From Phoronis ovalis (taxonomy: Eukaryota > Phoronida > Phoronidae), in assembly GCA_028565635.1 (NCBI GenBank), contig JAOXYB010041227.1:1-12988 (forward strand): a stretch of DNA of 12,988 nt, read 5' to 3'. Positions 1 through 12,330 of this stretch are shown here, in pieces. The translations under genes and the position numbers were made by a program. Within the stretch, counting starts at the first letter, position 1. Every line of letters begins with the position of its first letter. The notes under the pieces are model-generated. The model searched no databases, was not told the DNA's origin, and was given only the letters and a program-made list of their open reading frames with translations.

Positions 1-23
1 GTCAACGTGCTTCTCGCCGCGGT

Positions 24-66
24 GGGGGGGTGCTGGGGGGGGGGGGTGGGGGGGGGGGGGGTCGGG
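24..66. repeat. G-rich homopolymer tract at the window edge
   Basis: Runs of 7, 12 and 14 consecutive G (24-30, 35-46, 48-61) are separated by single T or TGCT interruptions. This is extreme against a flanking sequence that is mostly A and T. The run could fold as a G-quadruplex. Its position at the very start of the window and the abrupt change near base 70 also fit a contig end or a sequencing artefact. An open frame of Gly codons across it (7-195) is not a gene. Confidence 0.8.
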
Positions 67-3692
<3,626 letters not shown>

Positions 3693-3868
3693 GTAAGTAT
3701 TTGTCTAAAAACTAAAGCTCAATTGCAAAAAAGTTAAAATATGGTACAAGTGGCATAATGCAAGCATAACTTGTGGACAAAATTTTTAATTGCAATACAA
3801 ACCTTGTAACATTTTTAACTGGACTTACCAGTGTTGCAAATTTAATTGGTTACTTGCCTATTTTCCAG
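3693..3868 (+). other. Last EGLN intron (176 bp)
   Basis: Donor GTAAGT at 3693-3698 and acceptor TTTTCCAG at 3861-3868, with pyrimidines upstream. Both are good matches to consensus, so the intron is probably real although it follows the stop codon. Confidence 0.7.
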
Positions 3869-4647
3869 GTAAAGCTACCTCCAATGAAAACCGGTGAAAA
3901 TTATGTACACGAGCCTGGAGTTACAACAGTTGTTTCTCTTTTTTTGAATGCATATGAACAAAAGTCAACTTCATAGTGTGAGATATAAAGATATTTCCTT
4001 AGAGGACAATTTTGTATCAAGACTTTAAAGTGTTTATTTCTACATATAAACTTTATTGGTGAATATCTAGTCTCAATCATACCAGGTGATACAGTTTATA
4101 AAGTTCCTTATCTAGCCTTGTCACAAGCAAAGACTAGAAAGCATTTTTGGGTTGGAACACACTGGGTTGAAAGGCACTGGACTAGGCAGAAAATGTCAGT
4201 GAATCTACTTGAATGAATGTAGTGTCAGTAATAAATTATATAATTTGCATGCAATATGATAAAGCTATATGTCAATGCAATAGGCTTAGTTTACAAATAT
4301 CTGTAACAGATTTCATTTACAGTTGATAATTATTTAACTGGTTCTGCTAACATAGTAATAATAATTTTTGGGAATGTGCTGAAAAGTTGTAAAAAATGTA
4401 GCTTTCTATTCGATAGAATGTATGACAATTCTTCCAAAATTAATAATAATTGTTAATGTTTAGAATTTTACCAGTTGATATGATAATACATCTTCTAAAT
4501 AATGTGATTTTTACAATTTTGTTACCTAATTTTTTAAAGTCGGATAAACATTTATTTACAGTGTAGTTGAATGGTAGTTTGTATCTTTATAGAAGCAGGA
4601 AATGGGGAAACTGATGAAATAGTCATGGGAAGACTTGATTGTTTGAT

Positions 4648-4655
4648 GTAAATAC
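4648..4655 (+). promoter_or_regulatory. PUF/Pumilio-type element in the EGLN 3' UTR
   Basis: TGTAAATA fits the UGUANAUA consensus bound by Pumilio-family proteins. It is in the sense orientation, in the inferred 3' UTR. The motif is short and could occur by chance in AT-rich DNA. Confidence 0.35.
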
Positions 4656-4917
4656 TTTAATTTAGCAGGTTCCAGCAGATAAAGTTATTTGCTTTATGCT
4701 ATGGCTTGGTTCTTTATAATTTAAGAAGCAACTTGCAAATAGAAGTGTACCTCCTTACAAAGTTGAGTATACCTCCCCTCCAAACAATCAGCTCTATTTA
4801 AGTAATTAGTGGAAGTGTTGAGAAGATATTTTCTTTAAAATCTGATGATCTTTTAATTTAGTCATGTTGATGGCCATTTTTTGTGATAAAACCCTGTTTA
4901 AAGCTTTTGTATATTTT

Positions 4918-4925
4918 GTACATAT
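4918..4925 (+). promoter_or_regulatory. Second PUF/Pumilio-type element next to the poly(A) signal
   Basis: TGTACATA fits UGUANAUA and lies 3 bases before the AATAAA hexamer. That position is typical of 3' end regulatory elements, but binding is not shown. Confidence 0.35.
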
Positions 4926-4928
4926 CCT

Positions 4929-4934
4929 AATAAA
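4929..4934 (+). terminator. Poly(A) signal AATAAA of EGLN
   Basis: Canonical hexamer about 950 bases after the TAG at 3974, preceded by T-rich and UGUA-containing sequence. This fits cleavage about 15-30 bases downstream (about 4945-4965). It is the best placed hexamer for the end of the EGLN transcript. Confidence 0.65.
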
Positions 4935-4950
4935 ATTCTGTACAAAGCTA

Positions 4951-6544
4951 CTCGATGAATTATGCATTTTGTATCTTTACCTACCATTGGTTAAATTAAA
5001 CAAGTTTGCAGGCATGAGATTGGTATAAACAAACTTTTTAGAAGAGTACTGGTTGTGATTGGCATTAAAAAAAAGAATAAGTAGAAGTTTATAAAAAATT
5101 CAATTATTTAGAACACGATGTACTCGAGCAGGCTTTGGCATCTGAGGGATATGCTTTAGATTGGTAAACATTGGGTTCATCTGCATTATTGTAAAAGTTG
5201 TCTCATTAGAGTTTAAGTAAACATTAGGGGTGTTACAATTTTTTTTCACACTTAAATATTTTCTGAAACTAACATTCAGGCTATGTTATAGTGGTATTTT
5301 AAGATTCATGTGTGAGGTGCATGGAATTTAATTAGCATGAAATCCCAGTTGATCTAAATTCATGCCTACTACCTTTTTAACAAGCAAATTATTTTCCCAT
5401 TCTTTCTAATGGTCCATCACACCAAAAATTTCAATTACATTTTATTTTAGCAAATAAAAATTAGTGATTCAGAGATTATGCATGCTGGTATTTACAATGT
5501 GGTTATAACAAATTTTTATTTAAAACCATAACAAGACTAGCTTAGCAATAATTATCTCCTCAAAAGAGATTATGACTATGCTGGTACAAACTGCAAGAGA
5601 TACTTATTTAACTTGAGTATATCCTTTGACACATTTAATATGCCAGATGATTTGAATTTGTGGCTTCACTGAAATGCTGATTTCCCAGATTAGTTTGGAA
5701 AACTGCAGCAATTGGGCTGCCATTATAGGCACAAGTCTTATAAAAACTAGAGGCTTTTCCACTAAATGTGGGCATATGGGCACAACTCCAAGTATGATTG
5801 GCTACTTGCTTTAGGCCTATGACATCACATAGGGAGCAGCAGTGAGATCAAACGACCAATAACAGAAACAGATATACATAAATATTTACAAATGCGTCTA
5901 CTTCTAATATCACTGTAATTTGGGAACAAACTGTAACCCTGCTATGGGTACACGAGGTATATGTTCTTTTACAAAGTAATTAAAGCTATTGTATGATACA
6001 ACTGAACTGGATAAGGGATCATGAACTGCATGTAACATGGCTATCTATTACAAACATTTTGAGATCCAGGGATGTGCAAGTCACTAACAGCTCATCTCGT
6101 CCAGCTAAAAAGCATTATACCAACTGTCTTGTTTCTTGATACAAACACCCCGTGTTTGGTCAAGTAGTTTCCAAACTTTGACATAACTCTTTTATGTCCC
6201 AAATATATTTTATATTTTCCTGATGCACTATCTGCGCTAACATCATCATGCTCAAGCAAAATCCATGCCAGTTGCAATTAGACACTTAATTTTACCAATA
6301 TTAGCATGTTCAGCTAAATAAAACCAAAAACAATCACTAGTCAGTCAAAGGCCCAGATCACAATGTGACTAATATGGTGAGCGACACCAACTAATGTTAA
6401 TTTTGTTTTAAGTGGAGAAAATTCAAAATTAAATTCCGTGTTAGTTGATTTACAGAATTTATCTTATACAGCAAATTGATAACTTATATGTGTACTAGAA
6501 ATAGTTTTAAATCACATATATTCTTTGGAGAATAGACAGATTCT
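4951..6544. other. Intergenic region between convergent genes
   Basis: No gene recognised on either strand. The stretch at 5640-6300 is a little less AT-rich and contains a minus-strand open frame of about 60 codons (6092-6277, stop to stop 6092-6280). That frame has no ATG start at its head and no splice acceptor directly in front. It could be chance, an exon fragment or repeat debris. Confidence 0.6.
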
Positions 6545-6820
6545 ATGCACAAAATTAACACATCAAAAAAAATGCTAAAAAGAAATTACACGAAGCAGGC
6601 TTCTTTTAAAATATTTCCAAGAACTAAAATGGCAGCTTCTATCAGTGCCTCACCGACTTTTGTAAAGTTTAAGGGAAATTCAATATTTGAGTTTCGGGAA
6701 ACTCTAGTTATGGTTATTATTGTACGAAAACAACAAAATCTATTTTTAGTGTGGCTTGTCTCAAAACCAATGGAGTTTCTCTTCATAGGTGGTGTATTTG
6801 TTTCCATGGACTTTCCCTGA
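6545..6820. repeat. Block open on both strands, possible repeat fragment
   Basis: A plus-strand frame of 91 codons (6545-6820) and a minus-strand frame of 73 codons (6586-6807) overlap almost completely. This is unusual in AT-rich DNA where stops are frequent. A perfect 7-bp inverted repeat GAGTTTC/GAAACTC with a 2-bp spacer lies inside, near 6690-6705. The block runs to the edge of the transposon. I do not recognise a protein family. A dispersed repeat is the most likely explanation, as inference. Confidence 0.3.
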
Positions 6821-6821
6821 A
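6816..6821. repeat. Left copy of the target-site duplication (CCTGAA)
   Basis: Directly abuts the left terminal inverted repeat. The identical hexamer follows the right terminal repeat at 7423-7428. Confidence 0.85.
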
Positions 6822-6835
6822 CAGAGTCACCCTTC
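6822..6835. repeat. Left terminal inverted repeat of the MITE
   Basis: CAGAGTCACCCTTC. It matches the reverse complement of 7409-7422 except at the seventh base. Confidence 0.9.
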
Positions 6836-6840
6836 TTAAA

Positions 6841-6944
6841 TTCGTTAGGAAACTTGAACTCGTTAGATCTTCGTTATTTAACGAGTTCAATTCGTTAGAA
6901 CATCCAAACCCAATGTTCGTTCTAACGAACGTTAACGAGTTCAA
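6841..6944. repeat. Left subterminal CGTTA/TAACG array
   Basis: Eight CGTTA pentamers in either orientation lie within about 100 bp (starting at 6843, 6861, 6872, 6879, 6893, 6923, 6930, 6933). Most are embedded in longer units such as GAACTCGTTA and TTCGTTAGAA. Several pair into local palindromes, for example CGTTATTTAACG. Subterminal arrays of this kind are typical transposase binding sites in some cut-and-paste elements; that role is inferred here. Confidence 0.85.
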
Positions 6945-6997
6945 GTGGGGATTTTGGATTCGAGTTAGAATTCTTTTCTAAGACAATACTCTTAAAA

Positions 6998-7180
6998 ATG
7001 GCGTACAATGCACGAGATGGTTTCTTTACTCTTTTATTTATCACGTTTCTCCATATTATTTCATTATTTTCTTACGGAAATTGCATGAAAAGAAGTTCTT
7101 GTGATGAAGTGAAGTTTCCGGACGATATTAAGAATTTAATTAGTATTGGTACTATTGGGGCAAATAGTACACTAATTTAA
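6998..7180 (+). CDS. Signal-peptide-like open frame inside the MITE, possibly a captured first exon
   Basis: A 60-codon frame starts AAAAATGGCG, a good Kozak context. Residues about 9-27 are strongly hydrophobic (FFTLLFITFLHIISLFSYG) and are followed by Gly-Asn-Cys, which looks like a secretory signal peptide and cleavage region. The remainder, with two further Cys-Ser/Cys-Asp steps and an acidic-basic mix (residues 30-47), is short and ends at TAA. GT steps near 7143 and 7149 could be splice donors, so the original protein may have continued in another exon. The frame is flanked by the two repeat arrays and contains none itself. No family is recognised. It may be a gene fragment picked up by the element, or chance. 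Confidence 0.35.
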   Translation: MAYNARDGFFTLLFITFLHIISLFSYGNCMKRSSCDEVKFPDDIKNLISIGTIGANSTLI

Positions 7181-7222
7181 CTATAAAAGTTCACTACATG
7201 ATTTTTAACGTGCTTTTATAGT
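7180..7222. repeat. Hairpin in the centre of the MITE
   Basis: ACTATAAAAG (7180-7189) pairs perfectly with CTTTTATAGT (7213-7222). An inner CAC/GTG pairing (7192-7194 with 7210-7212) lies after a 2-base bulge. It overlaps the stop codon of the preceding open frame. Its role is unknown. Confidence 0.6.
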
Positions 7223-7265
7223 GAAAAAAACCCCTAAATTTCAGTGTTTTGACGAAACTGTTGAA

Positions 7266-7393
7266 TTCGTTAGAACTTGTTAGAATTCATTAGAACTCGT
7301 TAACTTCGTTAGAACTTCGAGGTCCCATGTTCGTTCTAACGAATTAAACTCGTTAGGCTAACGAATTGAACTCGTTATATAACGAATTCTAAC
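7266..7393. repeat. Right subterminal CGTTA/TAACG array
   Basis: Eight perfect CGTTA/TAACG pentamers (starting at 7268, 7298, 7307, 7337, 7351, 7359, 7373, 7380) plus degenerate copies (TTGTTAGAA, TCATTAGAA). It mirrors the left arm, with 28 of 29 bases inverted between 6870-6898 and 7358-7386. It also shares a same-orientation unit: CCCATGTTCGTTCTAACGAA at 7324-7343, against 6909-6929 with one extra A. Confidence 0.85.
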
Positions 7394-7408
7394 AAAGGAA
7401 TTGTTCAC

Positions 7409-7422
7409 GAAGGGTCACTCTG
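7409..7422. repeat. Right terminal inverted repeat of the MITE
   Basis: GAAGGGTCACTCTG, the inverted partner of 6822-6835 with one mismatch. Confidence 0.9.
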
Positions 7423-7428
7423 CCTGAA
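7423..7428. repeat. Right copy of the target-site duplication (CCTGAA)
   Basis: Directly abuts the right terminal inverted repeat and is identical to 6816-6821. The next bases differ, which bounds the duplication at 6 bp. Confidence 0.85.
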
Positions 7429-10400
7429 GACTGATCAAAAAGAAAATTCAATACGAATGTGCATGTTTCAATTTTATTAAATGTCTGACAAATCATTCAC
7501 TTTACAAAGTAATTGTTATATTACATATTCAAATGCTTTGCACATCAGTTGCTATAATTGTAAAACAGATTAGAAAGAAAATACAAGTTCAATAATTATA
7601 TAATTTCTTGGCATAACAATAAAACAGTCAATATTAAAAGAAAAAATTCTAAAAAATTAAGATTTTACAACCGGCATTGAGTTTTAAGTTGTACTAAAAC
7701 ATTTAAGCATGCAATTTCTTTTAAGACATAAAACAAAATCCAAATGTGATTTAAACATTTTATTCCACATTTAGCCTCAGTGGCTGAGTAACAAATTTAC
7801 AAAAAAGACAGATTTTTTACAGCAATTTCGCTGCCGCAATAACCAGCCAATCCATTGAGATCAGTTCCAATTTGGAAGGCAAGCAAAATACAAACTGATT
7901 TTATATTGACAGACTTTGTACTGAACCATCATATATTCCATTATAATCAATCTCACAAAACACTGGCATTTTGCCAACAATAAACTGCACAAACTCCTTT
8001 CATTATATATATGTTGTATTAGATACAGCCAATTTTTAATGAGGTTATTAAAGTTATAGAAATGCAAGTAAATTCAGAATGGAGAAAAACACAATACAGC
8101 AAATATCCCAACCAACACAAAGTTAACCACATCTCATACAAAGTAAGGATAGTACAGGATTTGACATTTTCTGTGCCCTGTTTTGGCAAAGGATTTGAGT
8201 TTCTAGATTTTAAAATTTTAATATTTATTTTAAACAGAAATGCATTTTGCAAATTTAAATATGAAACTTTTTCTACAAGGAGTCCTTGGCATACTGAAAA
8301 TATAAAATAGTCATTTTATACATATTACAGTAATATATGTATTTATTAGCTATTGTCGTCCCATTATATTAGTACAAAATATTTTTAACAGTAAAACACC
8401 TAAAATTAGAATTTGTTTTTGAAATATTAGTAAAATTAAAAGTGAATGAGCAACGAATTGGATTTACCGACAAAAAACAGATTTTTTTTGCTGAAAATCT
8501 TGATCAAACTATAGTTGTGATTCCTTTAATGGAATGAGTAACATAACCTAAGAGTACTACTGGAACAACAGATAAACAAATCATATGCAAATTTGTTTAC
8601 TTGAAATTTAAGCTGTTAGTTTAACTACATTCTGCACATCATGTAAAACTAAAACCTCAGACAGTAAATGGAATCATGATTCAATGCATAATAAACATGT
8701 TTGTTTACATTTTTAAAAGGCATTTTAATACCTTGTGAATATCATGTAGAAAATGATTATCTGATTAACTTATAAATTTCCAAAACCACTGCACGTACAT
8801 GATTACTCAAGCATTAATCATTAATACCTGGTTTGCACTGTTGATGGCCTATGTGACAGAAAGCATGGTGAGATCACATTAAAGGGGTTACTGCATCTAT
8901 AATGAATTAACTATGAAACATTACAGTTCTAAATTGCAGATTTGGGATTTACTGATGTGAAAAGGTGCAAGTGTACTGGAATCATGTTACAAGTCAGGTA
9001 GCTGTTTATTTTTACCTATTCTAATAGTTCAAACACGTTTTTCTGGGAAAGGCTTTCTTGTCAACTTTTCGTTCGACCACTCACTTTAATTTTGATATCC
9101 TCCTAATTCAATTATGTCAATTTTTTGCACAAATATTTATGAAAAAACAACGACTAAAGAATTCAATTTTTTAAACAACCTTTTTTGTTATTAAAAATGG
9201 ATTTTAAGGTGACAAGACAATAGGCTAAAACAAAAATTGCTTTCTGTTGGTCAGGACAATTACGTAACAAAGTCTATTTTCTGTTTTTCTTCCTGATTTT
9301 TGAATTGGTAATTTATATATAATTTGGATATTTTTTTATTTTTGTTCAAACCAATAAAATAAATACCATGATATTTCATGTTTTTTTGAGACTCAACTGA
9401 AACAAGCTAAAGCATATTCTACAAATCTACCGTTACAAAAAATGACATTTCTATTAATGTTTGAAATAATTTTAATGTTCAAATAACTAAGTTTAAAAAC
9501 TTTAAAAAATTAATTAGTAAATTTAAAAATAACGCAAAAAAGCAAAACAAAATCATTAACCTCAAGCATCAGTTACATAACAAGCAATATTTGAGTAACA
9601 ACTTTTTGAGTAAAAGTTTAAAATTAAATTGATTCTTTGAAAAAATTTTTAACCTTAATTTTTATTTACATAAACAAAAAAAGTGGCTAGAAAACAGATA
9701 AATCTTACGAAAACATTATACAATCCTGTCATGGTTACGATATTTTGCTGGAAATTTTTTTCTAGTTAATCCATTAAAAGCTATATTTCTTCTGTCTATT
9801 AAAACAGGTATGTAGAGTTAAATTCATAAATCTGTCACTTGGCAAAGTAACTATTTTAATTATTCTTAAAATAATGGCTGAAGATTAGCATGTGACATTA
9901 ACCACTAAATGGAAACAAAATTAATTAAAGATTTAACCTTGACTGGAATGACACTGGCTGGTCTACATGCAAATCAGAAAAAAATAATTATATACTGAAC
10001 AAATCTGCTAGTATGCAAACAAAAGTCATTAAGTAATAAAACATACAGCAATGATGTTCTGCATGTAGGCAGTATAAACTGTCTAGGATTTACAAATTAA
10101 ACTGGTAACTGCAAAACATATTTTTGTTTGATAATAAAAACAATGCACTGGTTATAAATTGGTTCATTTAGTGCCGATATTCAAATTACCATTTTAAAGG
10201 CATCCGCTGTAAAAGCACACTCCCTTTGTATTTCGGGTACATGCAAATTGATAAGAAAATTACATAAAAAATTCAAAAACATGGACAATCAGGAAATCAA
10301 AAAAAAAATATTTTTAAAGAAATAGTTTTAATGGCTTCTATCAAAAGCACACAGAAATAGTTTAAACTAATTATTAATAGTTTTATTTGTAATTCCTGCT

Positions 10401-10738
10401 TAAGTTTTGATTAATTTAATTATTTTTTTCTACTGTCAATATTTAGATCATTTGAAAAGTGGACCAAAATATTTATGATAAATTGCTTTATCAAATACAT
10501 GTATTTAAAACAAAATAGGTATTATGATACTAGTTTAATTGCCAAAGTTGTATTACTGACACAGCTGGATTCTAGCATATTCTGTAGTGTTTCTATATTT
10601 ATCTTGATATGTTATGTAAACACATGTAATATAGCAACATACATAGAGCAATGCATAAATTGTACATGTTAAAATTGTAAATAATAGTTGAGGCAAGTTT
10701 TTAAAAAATCAATACTCTACAGAAAACTAGCAAAATAA
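7429..10738 (-). other. Probable long 3' UTR and downstream region of the minus-strand gene
   Basis: 3.3 kb of AT-rich DNA without a credible gene. Overlapping short frames on both strands (7861-8310, 10475-10672) do not look coding. Several minus-strand AATAAA hexamers are present: 10382-10387, 9661-9666, 9005-9010, 8342-8347, 7758-7763 and 7473-7478. The true transcript end cannot be chosen from sequence. A minus-strand UGUAAAUA (9664-9671) overlaps one of these signals. Confidence 0.5.
7473..7478 (-). terminator. Most distal candidate poly(A) signal of the minus-strand gene
   Basis: AATAAA on the minus strand, 44 bases from the duplicated target site flanking the MITE. If used, the 3' UTR would be about 3.3 kb and would end next to the transposon. 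Nearer signals (10382 and others) are equally canonical, so the choice is open. Confidence 0.3.
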
Positions 10739-11727
10739 TTACCATGGAAGAGTACTTTTTTCATTTTCTTTATAGAATCCATGATTTCTGTCAATACTGA
10801 ATGGAAAACGAACTTGAAATGGAAAAACAAAATCTGGGTTAACATATGACTGGGAATGCATATGAGCAGGTGGTGGAATCAATTTTTTTGAATCTACAGC
10901 ATCAAAATTTAAACAATGGGTTAACTTGGTTCTATTCTCGAGATGTATGGCATCTTCAAAACCACCATCTTCTACAGAAAATATTATTTTATTGTTGGGA
11001 ACAGCACTTTGTGTGGATGCTCCTAAATATTCTGAACCTGCCATTGGATCTATTTTACTACCAATCTTTGTGTTTTTGTAATTCTCAACATTGCCACCAG
11101 ATGTCAGCATACTACTGGAATCAATGCTTCCAGGCTCTGTTGTACAAGGATTATATATATTTGTACAAATCACTGACTTTCGACTAGAATAAACAGGTTT
11201 TAAAAAATTGGTAGTTAGGGAAGCTGATGTGACTGACTCAGAAAAATCATGTTCTTTACCTTCAACATCAAAATCATTGTTATCACAATTTTCATGAAAG
11301 CTCTTAGAACTTGGAAGACAATTATTAAACACTGTTTCTACTACTTCTGAACTATCCAAATGATCATATATCTTAGTTTTGTAAGAACTAAGGTCAACTG
11401 GCATGGATAACATAGCTCCAACTCTTCCAGTTGGTGAAATCACTTGTGGGAAAGTCTGACAAGAATTTGCTAAAGAATCAAAATGTCTCTTTTTGCCTAC
11501 ATTGTTAATGCATTCTGTTTCATCCAAAGCCCGCTTGGGGCTAACAGAATATCTTTTGTAGTTTTCTTTTCTACAGTTTAAATTCTCATCCAAATACAGG
11601 CTTTGTGATAAACTGTTATCTTGTCTAGATTTCTGGGAATGGTTTTCTGACTGTACACCAGATGGTGGCTCCAACCCTGGTCTACTTTGCTCTGCCTTAG
11701 AACTAGGACCTGAATGATCTTCGTTGT
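10739..11727 (-). CDS. Last coding exon of the minus-strand gene
   Basis: 989 bases, entered in phase 1 after the acceptor ATTTATTTAG (AG at 11728-11729) and open for 328 full codons to TAA. This is by far the longest open frame in the window. The apparent Met start at 11756-11758 is in the intron and not a real start. The 113-codon plus-strand frame at 10846-11187 is its shadow. Confidence 0.85.
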
Positions 11728-12330
11728 CTAAATAAATGAGAAAAAAACTTAAAAACAATCATCATAAGTAATTAGTATGAAATCTGCTTAAAGGGGGCCA
11801 GTTTTGAAACTCTGATGTATGTTTGACAGTGATTTTGGCTGAATCGTAATCAATAGTAAAAGTGCTAACTCGATCCCGGAATAAAAATCTAAATCAGTTA
11901 ATTTCACAGAAATTGTTAAAATGATTACTCGGATACCAGAATGGATTTACAAAGTTTAACTGGTTTTTTAAATATATAGTTCCTGTAAATCACAGCATTA
12001 ACACATAATGCACAATTTTTAACATGTTTTTGGAAATTTAACAGTGCATTCCGACAGGAACATGCACAATTAAATTTTATTACCACTAGACAATAACAAT
12101 GTTTTTACCGGTTTTTAATACGAAATTTTGCTTCCTGAAGGATTGAAATATATTTAAATGTACATACCCACTCTGGAACAGCTAGTGAATTATGAATATA
12201 TATATAATTACAATACATACCATGTTCTGATTCCGATTCATGTCCAGAATTGCCAGAGAGATCAGGGTCTGTTTCAGGTGTTGGCATCATCTGCTTTATA
12301 TCAATTACACATTCAGGTAACTGTATGCCA
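10739..12330 (-). CDS. Unidentified Ser-rich, probably nuclear protein with a CtBP-type PVDLS motif (C-terminal part)
   Basis: Two exons are visible, 12330-12221 and 11727-10739, giving 365 residues to TAA; the N-terminal part lies beyond the window. The first exon encodes an acidic Pro/Ser stretch (MMPTPETDPDLSGNSG and SESEHD). The second is rich in Ser, Asn and Asp and probably disordered. It carries a bipartite nuclear-signal pattern, KR, 12 residues, KKRH (11483-11536), then PVDLS (11387-11401), which matches the PxDLS consensus for the CtBP co-repressor. Near the end is an ordered-looking aromatic block, NPDFVFPFQVRFPFSIDR (10787-10840), about 15 residues before the terminal Leu-Pro-Trp. 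No zinc finger, homeobox, bZIP or bHLH is visible, so any DNA-binding domain would be upstream. A bHLH or bZIP repressor with a disordered tail is possible but unproven. That the frame is coding is well supported by its length and splice sites. Confidence 0.8.
11728..12220 (-). other. Intron of the minus-strand gene (493 bp)
   Basis: Donor GTATGT and a pyrimidine-rich acceptor, both read on the minus strand. AT-rich, with no other feature except a short TA run near 12195-12206. Confidence 0.8.
12221..12330 (-). CDS. Penultimate exon of the minus-strand gene
   Basis: 110 bases: one base completes a codon, then 36 codons, then one base of the next (phase 2 acceptor, phase 1 donor). On the minus strand the acceptor is TATTTTCTAG and the donor is CATG/GTATGT. 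Joining it to the next exon gives an uninterrupted frame through Glu-His-Asp-Asn-Glu. The open frame beyond each splice site (12105-12344) is intronic. Confidence 0.8.

Larger units (their letters stand above)
3869..4950 (+). other. EGLN: Last EGLN exon: 3' UTR, or a 35-codon extension plus 3' UTR
   Basis: If the TGA at 3690-3692 is the true end, this exon is untranslated. After splicing, however, the exon is open in the same frame for 35 codons (3869-3973), starting Val-Lys-Leu-Pro-Pro-Met-Lys, with TAG at 3974-3976. In human EGLN1 the corresponding last exon codes for a short C-terminal tail. The rest (3977 to about 4950) is AT-rich without coding potential and ends near a canonical poly(A) signal. 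Two UGUANAUA elements lie in it. Confidence 0.65.
6822..7422. mobile_element. Complete 601-bp non-autonomous DNA transposon (MITE)
   Basis: The ends are CAGAGTCACCCTTC (6822-6835) and its inverted copy (7409-7422), identical at 13 of 14 positions. They are flanked directly by a perfect 6-bp direct repeat CCTGAA (6816-6821 and 7423-7428), the target duplication. Further in, 29 bp at 6870-6898 match 7358-7386 inverted at 28 of 29 positions. No transposase is encoded, so movement must rely on an enzyme supplied elsewhere. The CAGAG start and the multi-base duplication resemble hAT-like elements, whose usual duplication is 8 bp (5-6 bp variants are reported), so the superfamily is uncertain. Perfect duplications and well kept ends suggest fairly recent insertion. 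Confidence 0.9.

Noticed and set aside
6822-7422. CRISPR-like array suggested by the repeated CGTTA units
   Set aside because: Units are short, in both orientations, without constant spacers, and bounded by terminal inverted repeats with a target duplication in animal DNA; a transposon explains them.
8019-8310. Overlapping 77- and 82-codon frames on opposite strands
   Set aside because: AT-rich, no family signal, mutually overlapping, within the probable 3' UTR of the minus-strand gene.
10475-10672. 65-codon plus-strand frame
   Set aside because: Low-complexity hydrophobic composition from AT-rich DNA next to the minus-strand stop codon; no support.
10846-11187. 113-codon plus-strand frame
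   Set aside because: Shadow of the 328-codon minus-strand exon.
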